Assembly (NCBI RefSeq): GCF_024499015.1
Contig: NZ_CP098604.1
Span: 3,224,001-3,288,000 of the forward strand
DNA: 64,000 nucleotides
Origin: Xanthomonas hortorum pv. pelargonii
GTDB taxonomy: Bacteria > Pseudomonadota > Gammaproteobacteria > Xanthomonadales > Xanthomonadaceae
Reading direction: 5' to 3'
Below, one piece after another: positions 35,085 to 43,475 of the stretch. The notes beneath the pieces are model-generated. The model ran no database searches, was not told the origin of the DNA, and worked only from the letters and a program-made list of their open reading frames with translations. Every line of letters begins with the position of its first letter. The stretch's first letter is position 1. Both the position numbers and the translations under genes were made by a program.

Positions 35085-35369
35085 TCAGGGTACGGGTTTG
35101 CCCCGCCGCTGGTACTCCAGAATCATCTGTGCGAGGTCGTCTTCTTCGGCATAGAAGTAGGCCACCGGTACGTCGAGGGCGTTTGCCAGCCGCTGGATGG
35201 TTTGCAGGTCGGGCTGGTGGACGCCGGTCTCGTAGCGGTTGACGCGGGTGCTGGCGACAAAGTCGTCCAGGCCGGCCTTGATGCCCAGGTTGCGCTGCGA
35301 CAGGCCGTAGACCTGGCGCGCCTCGCGTAGCCGGCGGCTGTACACGGGGAGCTGTCGTTTCTCAACCAA
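35085..35369 (-). CDS. XRE-family regulator next to the lasso-peptide receptor gene
   Basis: 94 residues with a Cro/C1-type helix-turn-helix: 'LREARQVYGLSQRNLGIKAGLDDFVASTRVNRYETGVHQPDLQTIQRLANALDVPVAYFYAE' (about residues 14-75, in parts). The first Met is at 35369. It is divergent from the TonB receptor gene, and two near-identical palindromes lie in the gap. It could repress itself and the receptor-isopeptidase operon. That link is inferred from the operators and gene order. Confidence 0.8.
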   Translation of the reverse strand: MVEKRQLPVYSRRLREARQVYGLSQRNLGIKAGLDDFVASTRVNRYETGVHQPDLQTIQRLANALDVPVAYFYAEEDDLAQMILEYQRRGKPVP

Positions 35370-35429
35370 GGGTGTGCGCGTCCCGGACTTCGATGCACGG
35401 AAGCTTCCGAAAGCGGGCTTGACTTCGAT

Positions 35430-35446
35430 ACTACGGTAAACGTAGT
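35430..35446. promoter_or_regulatory. Operator-like palindrome 1 (ACTACGNNNNNCGTAGT)
   Basis: ACTACGGTAAACGTAGT is a 6-bp-arm palindrome 61 bp upstream of the XRE start. It shares CTACG-N-TAAACGTAG with the second site 29 bp away. Confidence 0.65.
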
Positions 35447-35458
35447 CTTGGTGTGACG

Positions 35459-35475
35459 GCTACGTTAAACGTAGC
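35459..35475. promoter_or_regulatory. Operator-like palindrome 2 (GCTACGNNNNNCGTAGC)
   Basis: GCTACGTTAAACGTAGC, perfect 6-bp arms, is centred 29 bp from palindrome 1. That is close to three helical turns, so both would face the same side of the helix and could bind regulator dimers cooperatively. Confidence 0.65.
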
Positions 35476-35784
35476 TGCAGCAGTGCCTGCGGTGGCCACG
35501 CCAACGATGAGTTGAGCGTCGGGACCACTGCCGGCAGTGGGGGAAGTGCAACAGTTTGCGCAGTGATGGCGTGTCGGGCCCGGGTGGGCACCGAGGCGCT
35601 TTGCGCGCGCGATGATTGATCGTATGGCAAACAGTTAGCAATACTGATCATGGCCCGCTGTCGCAGCGGTGCTTTGTTTCGGCAGTCAGGTGCAGGACCG
35701 ATCTTGCTCAGCTGGCTGCGTGCTCCGGGGTCGACCGGGGTGCGCTGTTGGCGGGGCCAACCCAGGCAAGCCAAAGGACGCTCC

Positions 35785-38232
35785 ATGAAGACACGTACGT
35801 TACGCGACGCCATTTCTCTCGCCCTGTTCGCTATGAGCAGCGGGGCGGCAGCTTCGGCGACGGCACAGGCCGCGGCACCGCAGGCAGCGGCAACAGATCA
35901 GGCTGCGGCGGCCGGCATTCCGGCGCCCGCGTCGGCAAGCACCAGCGACCCGGCGGCTGCCACCTCTCCCGAACCGGCGCCTGCGGCGATTCCACCGACG
36001 CCAGCATCCGCAACCGAGTTGGAGACCATTGAAGTCACTGGCACACGCATCAAGGGCGGTGCGGTGCCCTCGCCGGTGATTGCGATCGATGCGGCACGCA
36101 TCCGCGAAGAAGACTTCGGCGATCTGGGCGAGGTGATCCGCAGCGTGCCGCAGAACTTCTCCGGTGGGCAGAACCCGGGCGTGCTGAGCGGCAACCTGGC
36201 CGGGGCCGGCAACGCGAACCAGAACATGACCGGCGGCGCGAGCCTGAACCTGCGTGGCCTGGGCGCCGATGCCACGCTCACGCTGCTCAACGGGCGCCGG
36301 CTGGCCTATGGCGGGTTCACCCAGGCGGTGGACATCAGTGCGATCCCGGTGGAGGCGGTGGAGCGGCTGGAGATCGTGGCCGATGGTGCGTCTGCTATCT
36401 ATGGGTCGGACGCGGTAGGTGGCGTTGGCAATGTGATCCTCAAGCGCGACTACGACGGGGTGAGCGTTGGCACGCGCTTCGGGCGTGCCACGCAAGGCGG
36501 GCTCACCACTCGGCAATACAGCGTCACTGCCGGCACCACCTGGCGCAGTGGCGGGTTGATCGCCACGTATCAGGATGTCTCGGCAGACCCGATCTACAGC
36601 CGGCAGCGCAGTTACACCGCGCAACTCACCGACCCGTCCACGCTGTATCCCGGCAGCGATCTGCGCGGCGGCCTGCTCAGCGCGTACCAGGCGCTTGGCG
36701 ACAATGCAGAGCTGCGGCTGGACGCGTTACGCACCGAACGCGACCAGCTGCATTTCTACGCGGTCAGTGGCCGCAACAGCCGGGTCACGCCGACCACCAC
36801 CAGCCTGCTGCTCTCGCCCAGCCTGGTGGTGTGGTTGCCCCGCGACTGGACGCTGACGCTGGGCGCCACCGACGGCAACAGCAAGCACGATCAATACCGC
36901 CAGGAAACGGCGCTGGCCAGCGGTGCGGTGAGCGTGACCGACCTGTGCTACTGCAACGACAGCCGCAGTTACGAGCTGGGTGCGGAAGGGCCGTTGTTCG
37001 CGCTGCGGGCAGGCGATGCGCGGCTGGCGGCCGGCATCGGGTATCGCAGCAACACGTTCCGCAACGTCAACCACGTCAGTGGCGTGGAGACGATCGACGG
37101 CAGCGAAAGCGCGCGCTTCGCCTATGCGGAGGTGAACCTGCCGTTGGTGGGCCCGGCGCAAGGCGTACCGGGTGTGCAGCGACTGACGCTGACAGCGGCG
37201 GTGCGCGGGGAGGACTACAGCAGCTTCGGCGGAGTGACCACACCCAAGTTCGGCGTGCTGTACGCGCCTGGCAGCGATGTGACCTTGAAGGCCTCGTGGG
37301 GCAAGTCGTTCAAGGCGCCGACGCTGTTCGAGCGCAACTACGCGCAGGAGGCGTGGTTATTCCAGCCGGGCGCCTTCGGCGGGGTGGGCTTTCCCGCCGG
37401 GACCACGGTGCTGGTGGCCGATGGCGGCAACCAGGATCTGCAGCCGGAGCGCGCCATCACCCGCTCGGTCTCGCTGGCCTGGCACCCCGAGGCACTGGAT
37501 GGCCTGGAGGCGGAGCTGACCTGGTTCGGCGTGGACTACAGCAACCGCGTGCTGCAGCCGATCACCAATGCCAGCCAGGCCTTGCGCAATCCGATCTACG
37601 CGCCATTTGTGGACCGCTCGCCGACGCCGCAGGCGCAGGCCGATGTGATCGCGCTCGCCAGCCGGTTCTCCAACTTTGCCGGCGTCGCCTACGACCCGGG
37701 CCGGGTGGCGGCGATCATCTACACGCAGTACGCCAACGTGGCGCAGCAGGACATCGAGGGTCTGGACCCGAGCGGCAGCTACCAGGTGGCGTTGGCGCGC
37801 GGCACGCTGACGTTGCGCGGCTCGGCGAGTTGGCTGGACAGCACGCAGCAGACGCTGCCCACGCAACCGGCGTTCGATCTGGCCGGCACGCTATTCAACC
37901 CGCCCACGCTGAGCAGCCGCGTGGGCGCGGTGTGGAAGCAGGGCGGGCTCACTGCCTCGCTGTTCGGCAACTACCGCGGCGGGGTGCGCAACCGCGCCGA
38001 TGGGGTGGAGTCGGCATCGTTCACCACGGTGGACATGGCGCTGCGCTACGCCACCGGCGCACGCCGCGATGCGTGGGCCGGGCTGGAGTTCGGCGTATCG
38101 GTGGACAACGCCTTCGATCGCGATCCGCCGTTGTACCGGGTGACCTCGCCGCTGTACGTGGCGGCGTACGACTCCACCAACTATTCGGCGATTGGCCGCT
38201 TCGTGAGCGTGTCGGTGTCCAAGCACTGGTGA
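35785..38232 (+). CDS. TonB-dependent outer-membrane receptor, likely for lasso peptide uptake
   Basis: 815 residues. A signal peptide (MKTRTLRDAISLALFAMSSG) is followed by an Ala/Pro-rich linker and a TonB box ('ETIEVTG'). The plug domain has 'SLNLRGLGADATLTLLNGRRLAYGG' and 'VEAVERLEIVADGASAIYGSDAVGGVGNVIL'. A large beta-barrel follows, ending in aromatic residues ('SVSKHW'). It is 69 bp upstream of the isopeptidase gene on the same strand. Receptor plus isopeptidase pairs accompany many proteobacterial lasso clusters and are thought to import and recycle the peptide. I chose the ATG at 35785 for its signal peptide; the longer frame from 35650 lacks one. Confidence 0.85.
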   Translation: MKTRTLRDAISLALFAMSSGAAASATAQAAAPQAAATDQAAAAGIPAPASASTSDPAAATSPEPAPAAIPPTPASATELETIEVTGTRIKGGAVPSPVIAIDAARIREEDFGDLGEVIRSVPQNFSGGQNPGVLSGNLAGAGNANQNMTGGASLNLRGLGADATLTLLNGRRLAYGGFTQAVDISAIPVEAVERLEIVADGASAIYGSDAVGGVGNVILKRDYDGVSVGTRFGRATQGGLTTRQYSVTAGTTWRSGGLIATYQDVSADPIYSRQRSYTAQLTDPSTLYPGSDLRGGLLSAYQALGDNAELRLDALRTERDQLHFYAVSGRNSRVTPTTTSLLLSPSLVVWLPRDWTLTLGATDGNSKHDQYRQETALASGAVSVTDLCYCNDSRSYELGAEGPLFALRAGDARLAAGIGYRSNTFRNVNHVSGVETIDGSESARFAYAEVNLPLVGPAQGVPGVQRLTLTAAVRGEDYSSFGGVTTPKFGVLYAPGSDVTLKASWGKSFKAPTLFERNYAQEAWLFQPGAFGGVGFPAGTTVLVADGGNQDLQPERAITRSVSLAWHPEALDGLEAELTWFGVDYSNRVLQPITNASQALRNPIYAPFVDRSPTPQAQADVIALASRFSNFAGVAYDPGRVAAIIYTQYANVAQQDIEGLDPSGSYQVALARGTLTLRGSASWLDSTQQTLPTQPAFDLAGTLFNPPTLSSRVGAVWKQGGLTASLFGNYRGGVRNRADGVESASFTTVDMALRYATGARRDAWAGLEFGVSVDNAFDRDPPLYRVTSPLYVAAYDSTNYSAIGRFVSVSVSKHW

Positions 38233-38301
38233 TGCGTCGGCTGCCTGCTGCAGCCGATGTGCAGCCGACCGTTTTTGAGCGTTGCTGAGAGGAGTGCGTG
38301 C

Positions 38302-40383
38302 GTGACCAATCACAAGCTATGGCGCCTGCTGCTTGCAGGCGTGCTGATGGCGGCAGGTGTGTGCGTGGGCCACGCGCAAACGGTGTCGCCGCAGCGATTG
38401 CTGGAGGTGGTGGATATCGCCAGCCCCACACTGTCGCCGGATGGCCGCAGCGTGGCATTCCGCACCGAGCAGGCATCGGTGCAGCGCAATACCTACGACA
38501 GCACCTGGTATGTGCAAGGCCTGCAGGATGCTGCGCCCAGACGTGTGGCCGATGGCGGTGTGCCGTTGCGCGATTCGGCCGGCGGCGCGTTGCCTGCAAA
38601 GGTGGTGTGGTCGCCGGATGGCCGCTGGCTGTACTACCGCGCTTTACGCGATGGCGTGATTGCGGTGTGGCGCGCGGCGGCGGATGGCTCTGGCGCGGAA
38701 GCGGCAACCCACGATGCGGCAGACGTGCAGGATTTCGTGTTGGAGGCGGAGGGGCAGGTGCTGCGTTATCGCGTCGGTGCTACGCGCGCGCAGGTGATGG
38801 CGGCCGAACAGGACGAGTATGCGCAGGGCATCCGGATCGACGAGACGGTGCCGCTGGGGCAGGGCCTGTTCCGCTCGGGCAATGTGGAAGGGCGCTTGGC
38901 CACGCAGCGCTTCGGTGGGGTGTGGTTCGATCGCGCCGGGTTGTTGGCCGAGGTGCCGGACCACTGGCTGGCGCTGGACCTGGCGACGGCAAGCACGCGG
39001 CCGCTTGCCGCTGCGCAGGTGCCTGCGGAGGAACCGCCCGTCAGTGCGCTGCGCGGTATCGACGGTGATGCGTGGCAATCCGTGCGTGCGCCGCAGGGCG
39101 ACGCGGTGGCGGTGCTGTCGCATGTGGGTGATGGCAACGGCCAGCTCTACCGGCCGCAGGTGGCGCTGTCGGTGTTGCCCGGTGCACATGCACGCAAGGC
39201 GCTGCGCTGCACGGCGGCGGCCTGCGTGGGCAAGGCGATCACCGCAGTGCAGTGGCGGCCGGGCAGCGCGGAGGTGCTGTTCACCATCACCGATCCTGCG
39301 CTGGGCCTGGCGCAATCCATCCAGCGCTGGAATCCGGCCACCGGGCAGGTGCATGCGGTGGTGCAGGGGCGTGGTCTGATCAATGGCGGACGTGATTCCT
39401 CCACACACTGCGGTGCGTCGGCCGCTGCGCTGGTGTGCGTGACAGCGGAGGCCGATCGCCCGCCGCGTCTGGAACGTATCGCGCTCGAAGATGGCGCGCG
39501 GCAGGTGCTGTTCGATCCCAACGCGGAGCTTGCGGCGGACATGGCGCGTGCGACGCCCGCACGGCTGTTGCAGTGGCGCGATGCACGTGGGCGGCAGTAC
39601 AGCGGCCAGTTCTTTGCGGCACGCGGTGACGGCGCGGGCAAGCTCCCGTTGTTCGTCACCTATTACAGCTGCCCGGGCTTCGTGCGCGGTGGCGTGGGCG
39701 ACGAGTGGCCGCTGGCCGCCTTGGCGCAGGTGGGGATTTCGGCGTTGTGCATCAACCAGTTGCCTGGCTACACCATGGATGCGCTGGAACGGCACGGCGA
39801 GGGGCTGGCGGCAGTGGAAAGTGCGGTGGCGTTGTTGTCAGCGCAGGCCGGCATCGATTCTACGCGCGTGGGCATGGGCGGGCTTAGCTTCGGCGGTGCG
39901 GTGACCCTGTGGACGGCCACCGAGTCGAACTTGCTGGCCGCCGCCTCGGTGGCCAACCCGGTGGTGTCGCCGACGTACTACCTGTTTGGCAGCATGAAAG
40001 GCGAGCCCTTCCTCAAGGGCTTGCGCGAGATGTGGGGCCTGGGCGCACCGGAGCAGACGCCTGAGCGGTGGAAGGCGTTGTCGCCAGCGTTCAAGCTGGA
40101 CAGGATTCGCGCGCCCATCCTGTTTCAGCATTCCGAGCAGGAGTATCTGTATGCACTGGATTACGTTATTCCGCTGCTGCGTGCGCAACGTGCCGAGCTG
40201 TATGTGTTTCCGAACGAGCCGCACCAGAAGTTTCAGCCGCAGCACAAGTTGGCGGTGTATGCGCGCAATGTAGATTGGTTCCGCTTTTGGCTGCAGGACT
40301 ACCAGGACGCTGCGCCGGAGAAGGCCGCGCAGTACGCGCGCTGGCGCGCAATCAAGGCGGCACTGCCGGCGCGTGGCGATTAG
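38302..40383 (+). CDS. Lasso peptide isopeptidase (S9 prolyl-oligopeptidase family)
   Basis: 693 residues from a GTG at 38302 (preceded by GAGAGGAG). There is a signal peptide ('LLLAGVLMAAGVCVGHAQ'), a beta-propeller-like N-terminal region, and a C-terminal alpha/beta-hydrolase. The nucleophile is Ser529 in 'GMGGLSFGGA'. Glu612 in 'FQHSEQEYLYALDY' takes the acid position where most S9 peptidases have Asp. His641 lies in 'NEPHQKF'. A Ser-Glu-His arrangement is reported for the lasso isopeptidase AtxE2. The enzyme opens the Gly1-side-chain isopeptide bond. It forms an operon with the receptor and converges on the cyclase gene. Confidence 0.87.
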   Translation: MTNHKLWRLLLAGVLMAAGVCVGHAQTVSPQRLLEVVDIASPTLSPDGRSVAFRTEQASVQRNTYDSTWYVQGLQDAAPRRVADGGVPLRDSAGGALPAKVVWSPDGRWLYYRALRDGVIAVWRAAADGSGAEAATHDAADVQDFVLEAEGQVLRYRVGATRAQVMAAEQDEYAQGIRIDETVPLGQGLFRSGNVEGRLATQRFGGVWFDRAGLLAEVPDHWLALDLATASTRPLAAAQVPAEEPPVSALRGIDGDAWQSVRAPQGDAVAVLSHVGDGNGQLYRPQVALSVLPGAHARKALRCTAAACVGKAITAVQWRPGSAEVLFTITDPALGLAQSIQRWNPATGQVHAVVQGRGLINGGRDSSTHCGASAAALVCVTAEADRPPRLERIALEDGARQVLFDPNAELAADMARATPARLLQWRDARGRQYSGQFFAARGDGAGKLPLFVTYYSCPGFVRGGVGDEWPLAALAQVGISALCINQLPGYTMDALERHGEGLAAVESAVALLSAQAGIDSTRVGMGGLSFGGAVTLWTATESNLLAAASVANPVVSPTYYLFGSMKGEPFLKGLREMWGLGAPEQTPERWKALSPAFKLDRIRAPILFQHSEQEYLYALDYVIPLLRAQRAELYVFPNEPHQKFQPQHKLAVYARNVDWFRFWLQDYQDAAPEKAAQYARWRAIKAALPARGD

Positions 40384-40454
40384 CGTGCGTGATGCCGCTT
40401 CCACGTGGCACACGTGCCACGCACACGGCAGGCTTCCACCCAGCGCAGGCAACA

Positions 40455-42188
40455 TCAGCCTTGATGACGGACCCAGTTCTCGACCGCACACAGATCGAAG
40501 ATGCGCATGACGCTGTGGTCGCCGTCGGCCAGCGTGTGGTCGAAATGGTGGCGTAGGGCATCGGCATCCAGCAGCCCCTGGCCTTCGAGTCGACCATGCA
40601 GCAGATAATCGCGGATCTGCTGCCTGCCCTGACGATAGACCGCGCCGGAGTAGTTCATGAAGGTGCCTTTGCTGCGGCGATGCAGGATCTGTGTAGGCAG
40701 CACATCGGCAAACGCATCGCGCGCGACGGCGCGATTGCGGCCGCAGTCGATCCACATCCAGCTCGGCACCTTCAGGCAGGCTTCCACCACCGGTTGCGAC
40801 AGCAGCGGCATGCGCAGGTGCCACGACGCGCTGCGTGCCAATCCATCGCGGAACACCTGGGTGCCGGCCAGATCGAAGATGCGTTCGCGGTCGCCGGGCA
40901 GGCTGCCGGGCGGGGCATCGAACCAGGGATGCGATTGCAACGGAACCTCAGCCTGCGTGCTCGGCAGAAACGATCGCTCCGGCTTGCGCGGCGGGCCGGC
41001 CTTGGCGAGGAGTTTCTTCATCGTCAACCTGCCTGCTTTCCAGAGCGTGCATTGATGCAGTTTGGCGAGATCGTGGATTGCGCTGAAGCCGGCGCGCAGG
41101 CCGCCTGCGCGGAAGGCATCTGCGGCGGGCGCGGCGGTTCTGGTGTTGCAGAACACGGTGTCGCCACCGCCGCCGGAAAAGAAACTGGTGATGGCCAGCT
41201 GCGTGCCGATCGCTTCTTTCAGCGCATTGGAGGCATGCTGCAAAAACCAGGTGCTGGGCGCGACCGCATGAGCCGGCGATGCGAAATCGACCGGCGCAGC
41301 GTCGAACCCGAGTGTCCGCACGATCAGCTCGGTGCCCAACAGATCACTCATCTGCCGGGCATAGTGCCGCTCGTCGGCGCCAGGTACCGGCGTAACCAGG
41401 TTGCAACACGCCACGCGCGCTGTGGTGTCTTTCAGGCACGCGGCGAGGATGGACGAGTCAAGGCCGCCAGAGAGTTCCAGCAGCACAGACGCATCGGTCT
41501 GCGCCCAACACGTGACGCTGGATGCCACCGCCTGACGTACCTGCGCCTGTGCGGCGAACGGGTCGTGCCGACGCTGCGGCGCTGCGACGAAATCCCAGGG
41601 GTTCCAGACCTGTTCGACACTGCTGCGGTTGGTCTGGAGACATAGCTGGCTGCCCGGCAGCAATTCGCGCACGCCGACAAGCCCGGTGCGCTCGGTCTTG
41701 AGGTGAGGGTAGTACAGATGATGGGCGATAGAGTCCCAATCGATCTCGCGCGTGTACACACCCGCATGCGTGGCGATCGAAATGTCTGAGGTGATGAAGC
41801 CATGCTGTAGCGCGTAGGCGCATGCCACGCCGCCGGAAGGCTCGCGCATGAGGATGACAGTGCCCGGGTCCTCGTGTGGTGCGTGCAACAGCAGGTACTC
41901 GCCCCAGTTTGCATCGATCAGGTGCCGCGTACGCTGTGCTGCCGACAACGCCTGCAGCGATGCGCCGTCCACCAAGGGAGTATTGTCGCGCCGCGAAAAG
42001 ACATGGCCGATCAGTGCGCCACCACCAGGCAGGTCGAGCACGGGCGTGTCGTCTGATGCATACAGATCGATGCATTCAGTGCGTAGCCGTGGAAGTAACC
42101 CGATCTGTCGCAGCGCCTCATCGACACCGGCGCGGTCGCCATCGCGGTGTGTCTGCGGATGGTTGAGCAAGGCGATGTAGCGGTACAT
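40455..42188 (-). CDS. Lasso peptide macrolactam synthetase (C protein, asparagine-synthetase-like)
   Basis: 577 residues. The C-terminal synthetase domain has the pyrophosphate loop 'LLELSGGLDSSILA' (residues 240-245). 'FFSGGGGDTVF' and 'SWHLRMPLLSQPVVEACLKVPSWMWIDC' are typical of asparagine synthetase B-like cyclases. The N-terminal domain resembles a glutaminase but begins MYRYIALLNHP, lacking the catalytic Cys2, as in other lasso C proteins. It activates the ring Glu by adenylation and joins it to Gly1. The start overlaps the stop of the B gene (TGATG). I rejected an extended N-terminus to 42269 inside the B gene. Confidence 0.9.
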   Translation of the reverse strand: MYRYIALLNHPQTHRDGDRAGVDEALRQIGLLPRLRTECIDLYASDDTPVLDLPGGGALIGHVFSRRDNTPLVDGASLQALSAAQRTRHLIDANWGEYLLLHAPHEDPGTVILMREPSGGVACAYALQHGFITSDISIATHAGVYTREIDWDSIAHHLYYPHLKTERTGLVGVRELLPGSQLCLQTNRSSVEQVWNPWDFVAAPQRRHDPFAAQAQVRQAVASSVTCWAQTDASVLLELSGGLDSSILAACLKDTTARVACCNLVTPVPGADERHYARQMSDLLGTELIVRTLGFDAAPVDFASPAHAVAPSTWFLQHASNALKEAIGTQLAITSFFSGGGGDTVFCNTRTAAPAADAFRAGGLRAGFSAIHDLAKLHQCTLWKAGRLTMKKLLAKAGPPRKPERSFLPSTQAEVPLQSHPWFDAPPGSLPGDRERIFDLAGTQVFRDGLARSASWHLRMPLLSQPVVEACLKVPSWMWIDCGRNRAVARDAFADVLPTQILHRRSKGTFMNYSGAVYRQGRQQIRDYLLHGRLEGQGLLDADALRHHFDHTLADGDHSVMRIFDLCAVENWVRHQG

Positions 42189-42862
42189 CACACTACCCGG
42201 ATGGGCGTATGCGCGTGGACGTTTCCAACCGTGTCGTTCAGGACTAGATCGCCCGCCTGCACCCAGCAATGCGCCGTAAACGGATCGAGTGCGACGCCGA
42301 AGACAATCCGGGCATCGAGCTGGCGCCTACGCAGGAATCTGGCCAACGCGACCGAATCGAGCAGACAGCGCATCTCGACCGGCACCCACACGCGTGCGTG
42401 CCGGAAGACCGATGCCGCATCGATGAGCTGTTGCTCGAGCCGGGCGACCGAGCTTTGCTGCGCCCGCTTGCGCTGTGCTCCAGCGGAGAGGCTGCCGAGT
42501 ATCTTGCTGAGCGGAGTGCGCTTCAACGCCAGCCGCGTGGACAGCACGAGCATCAGCACCTCAAACAGTTCAAACAGCTGTGGTCGTCGCGCTGGTATGG
42601 GCGTCTCCATCGCGCTACGCGCAACAGGCATGACGGAAGGCTGCGGACCGGCGCTGGCTTGCGACCCCTGCACAAGCAGTCCCCGTTCGACAAGGCCGTC
42701 GATCTCCGGCTCCGATACCGGGTCTTGCGCCAGGTAGGCGAGCAGGGAGTGTTCTTGTGCACTGGGCAGACGGAAGTAGCGGTCGTTGCCGACATCCAGG
42801 AACACCAGGCGCTTGCCTATGCGGCAGAACGATAGGTCGTCGCGCAATGTGTAGCGGTGCAT
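42188..42862 (-). CDS. Lasso peptide leader protease with RRE (fused B protein)
   Basis: 224 residues. Residues 1-75 form a PqqD-like recognition element ('RYTLRDDLSFCRIGKRLVFLDVGNDRYFRL') that binds leader peptides. Residues ~95-224 are a transglutaminase-like cysteine protease with Cys166 ('VEMRCLLDSVALARFL'), His198 ('FTAHCWVQ') and Asp210 ('LVLNDT') as the likely triad. It removes the leader after the conserved Thr region of the precursor. In many clusters these two parts are separate genes B1 and B2; here they are fused. The real start is ATG 42862 after AGGA, ten codons inside the longest frame. Confidence 0.9.
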   Translation of the reverse strand: MHRYTLRDDLSFCRIGKRLVFLDVGNDRYFRLPSAQEHSLLAYLAQDPVSEPEIDGLVERGLLVQGSQASAGPQPSVMPVARSAMETPIPARRPQLFELFEVLMLVLSTRLALKRTPLSKILGSLSAGAQRKRAQQSSVARLEQQLIDAASVFRHARVWVPVEMRCLLDSVALARFLRRRQLDARIVFGVALDPFTAHCWVQAGDLVLNDTVGNVHAHTPIRVV

Positions 42863-42972
42863 GGCGTTGTCCTGGAGAGAGAAGGGGCGCACCGTTCGCG
42901 TGCGCCCCGTGGCCTGTGAAGTTGCTTATCGGCATGTACAGCCGAATGGCGACTGCCGCGCGTTGGCAGTGC

Positions 42973-43119
42973 CTAGTCCTGGCTGATGCCCAGGGTGGTG
43001 ATGCCACCCATTTCTTCGCCTGCCAATGGCCCGCCCTGTGTGTCCAGGCTTGCGACCCCGAGTACGATGAGATCCTGATCCAACGCGGTGGCGCGAGCGT
43101 CGTTGTTGCTGGTATCCAT
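42973..43119 (-). CDS. Lasso peptide precursor 2 (xanthomonin II-type)
   Basis: 48 residues: a 28-residue leader (MDTSNNDARATALDQDL...ASLDTQ) and a core beginning GGPLAGEEMGGITTLG, with ISQD at the end. Thr lies at position -2 of the leader, the hallmark recognised by the B protease. Gly1 and Glu7 of the core give a seven-residue ring, the xanthomonin type. To my knowledge the core matches xanthomonin II of X. gardneri. The ATG at 43119 follows AGGAG; a longer frame starts at 43158. It is 110 bp upstream of the B gene. Confidence 0.92.
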   Translation of the reverse strand: MDTSNNDARATALDQDLIVLGVASLDTQGGPLAGEEMGGITTLGISQD

Positions 43120-43167
43120 GGTCTCTACTCCTGGTGGGAGAGGCGTGCACATAGGCACGCCTCGGGT

Positions 43168-43308
43168 TCACTCTTCGGAAATGCCGGGCACATTGAAGCC
43201 GCCGATCTCTTCGCCAGCGAGCGGGCCGCCTTTGGTGTCCGTGCTGGCAACGCCAAGCACCGTGATCTCGTTGGATGCATCGCTATGGGTGGTGTCGTTG
43301 CTGTTCAT
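43168..43308 (-). CDS. Lasso peptide precursor 1 (xanthomonin I-type)
   Basis: 46 residues, too short for many gene finders. The leader (MNSNDTTHSDASNEITVLGVASTDTK) shares 'VLGVAS-DT' with precursor 2 and has Thr at -2. The core starts GGPLAGEEIGGFNVPG and ends ISEE. The first nine residues are identical to the other core except Ile/Met at position 9, so ring Gly1-Glu7 is conserved while loop and tail differ. To my knowledge this is xanthomonin I. CCAGGAGACAGCG precedes the ATG. It is the first gene of the minus-strand A1-A2-B-C operon. Confidence 0.92.
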   Translation of the reverse strand: MNSNDTTHSDASNEITVLGVASTDTKGGPLAGEEIGGFNVPGISEE

Positions 43309-43325
43309 CGCTGTCTCCTGGTTGT

Positions 43326-43343
43326 GTCATGGGGCTCCATGAC
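43326..43343. promoter_or_regulatory. Palindrome in the leader of the precursor operon
   Basis: GTCATGG-GGCT-CCATGAC, 7-bp arms, is located 18 bp before the precursor 1 start codon. It may be an operator for the adjacent GntR regulator or an mRNA hairpin near the ribosome binding site. Confidence 0.45.
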
Positions 43344-43350
43344 ATGCACA

Positions 43351-43379
43351 AGGTAAGAAGCGAGGAATTTGATTTTCAA
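43351..43379 (-). promoter_or_regulatory. Candidate promoter of the lasso biosynthetic operon
   Basis: On the minus strand TTGAAA (43379-43374) and TTACCT (43356-43351) are separated by 17 bp, in a locally AT-rich stretch about 45 bp upstream of the first precursor. The -35 overlaps a TTTGATTTTCAAA palindrome. Confidence 0.4.
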
Positions 43380-43475
43380 ATGATTACTGCGTTGCACTCC
43401 GGTAATTAAATCCGGTCTGTGATCGATGCCCGGAATGACGGCACTTTTGTAGCGCTGCTGCAGACCGTCAATGCA

